DNA from: Chitinophagaceae bacterium | GTDB taxonomy: Bacteria > Bacteroidota > Bacteroidia > Chitinophagales > Chitinophagaceae | DNA: 5,787 nucleotides | Direction of reading: 5' to 3' | Assembly (NCBI GenBank): GCA_021323155.1 | Contig: JAJTCI010000295.1 | Location: 1-5,787, forward strand | Part shown: positions 5,304 through 5,787 of the stretch, in pieces | Layout of the letters: every line of letters begins with the position of its first letter | Position numbering within the stretch: the stretch's first letter is position 1 | Notes under the pieces: model-generated | What the model was told of the DNA's origin: nothing | What the model saw: the letters and a program-made list of their open reading frames with translations, nothing else | The model's database searches: none | Program-made: the position numbers and the translations under genes

Positions 5304-5787
5304 CTATGTTGGTTTAGATGGGTTAGTGAAAATGTTCTGATAGAACTCAACTAACTTTTTTTCCTCCACGCACCAGTTCAACTCCTTTCGCGCTATTAGA
5401 CAATTTCGGCGGAGTCTTTCGTGCAACCCATCATCAGAAAGCAGCCTGTTAATGGCCGCCCCGATGGTCGCCGGTTCTGTATCATCGATCATCAACGCAA
5501 CATCATATTGGTCATTGATCGCCTGGTACTCGGGGTAGTTCACACATACCTGCGGTACGGCTGCCATGATATAATCGAAGAAACGGTTCGATAGAGAATG
5601 ATACTGGTTCATACCCGTAGATTCGAATATCATCAGCGCTGTACGGGCGGTTGGTGTGATCTTTCTCAATTCCCCGGGCGCTACATAACCGCGCAACTCA
5701 ACTTTCCCTTCAAGGCCGTGGAACCTGACCAGTGCCTTTGTCTGTTCAAAGAAATTTCCTTCGCCGCAGATAAGTAGCCTTCCTTTT
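5304..5787 (-). CDS. Glycosyltransferase C-terminal part, cut by the window edge
   Basis: The frame is open from the right edge to TAG 5306-5304, giving 160 residues of a C-terminal GT-B lobe; the N-terminal lobe is outside the window. LLICGEGN (4-11 of the visible part), then KVELRGYVAPGELRK, match the start of a GT4-type nucleotide-sugar domain. YHSLSNRFFDYIMAAVP (62-78) followed by NYPEYQ is the classic donor-binding region (compare SLSNKFFDYMAAGVP). The C-terminus has the usual alternating helices ending in LVEFYQNIF. A TTG at 5696-5694 is an internal leucine, not a start. It precedes the other glycosyltransferase by 25 bp on the same strand, so the two are likely cotranscribed. Donor and acceptor are unknown. 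Confidence 0.8.
   Translation of the reverse strand, partial: KGRLLICGEGNFFEQTKALVRFHGLEGKVELRGYVAPGELRKITPTARTALMIFESTGMNQYHSLSNRFFDYIMAAVPQVCVNYPEYQAINDQYDVALMIDDTEPATIGAAINRLLSDDGLHERLRRNCLIARKELNWCVEEKKLVEFYQNIFTNPSKPT

Noticed and set aside
5279..5350. 24-codon N-terminal extension of the glycosyltransferase
   Set aside because: It overlaps the end of the upstream glycosyltransferase, and the protein motif pattern (MEKHLHIISF, then PYPVDYGG) starts properly at ATG 5278.
1..5787. RNA genes, riboswitches, CRISPR arrays, insertion sequences or attachment sites
   Set aside because: I saw no tRNA-like cloverleaf, no regularly spaced repeats, no transposase-like frame and no terminal inverted repeats. 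The intergenic gaps are all under 150 bp.

Overview
The window looks like chromosomal DNA from a member of the Bacteroidota, most likely near the Chitinophagaceae. The evidence is the Bacteroidota-type protein sequences (a PolB-like 3'-5' exonuclease, HolA, the long form of PurM, and FtsE), perfect copies of the phylum's TAnnTTTG -7 promoter element before four genes, and no strong Shine-Dalgarno sequence before any start. Family assignments come from motifs and memory; no search was run.

Layout. Bases 2-196 hold the C-terminal end of a PolB-like 3'-5' exonuclease on the + strand. A 142-bp gap follows, with a hairpin and a promoter, then holA (+, 339-1337; clamp-loader delta subunit). holA converges, 9 bp apart, on ribF (-, 1347-2285; riboflavin kinase/FAD synthetase). 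ribF diverges from purM (+) across a 98-bp spacer with two back-to-back promoters. purM (2384-3444; AIR synthetase) is broken: its N-terminal 245 residues and C-terminal 108 residues lie in different frames, and roughly 35-40 conserved residues are missing at the junction. ftsE (+, 3466-4173; cell-division ABC ATPase) follows. Its 3' end overlaps by 20 bp the 3' end of a convergent glycosyltransferase gene (-, 4154-5278). A second glycosyltransferase (-, 5304 to the right edge, N-terminus off the window) lies 25 bp upstream of the first, so the two probably form an operon that continues to the right.

How the genes fit together. The left four-fifths is housekeeping: replication (HolA, perhaps the exonuclease), flavin cofactors, purine synthesis and division. 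Nearly every gene there seems to have its own promoter, so this is not one operon. The right end is the start of a surface-polysaccharide or glycan locus.

I found no RNA gene, CRISPR array, insertion sequence or new multi-gene system. The points most worth checking are the internal deletion in purM and the promoters of holA and ribF, which sit so close to the start codons that the mRNAs may have no leader.
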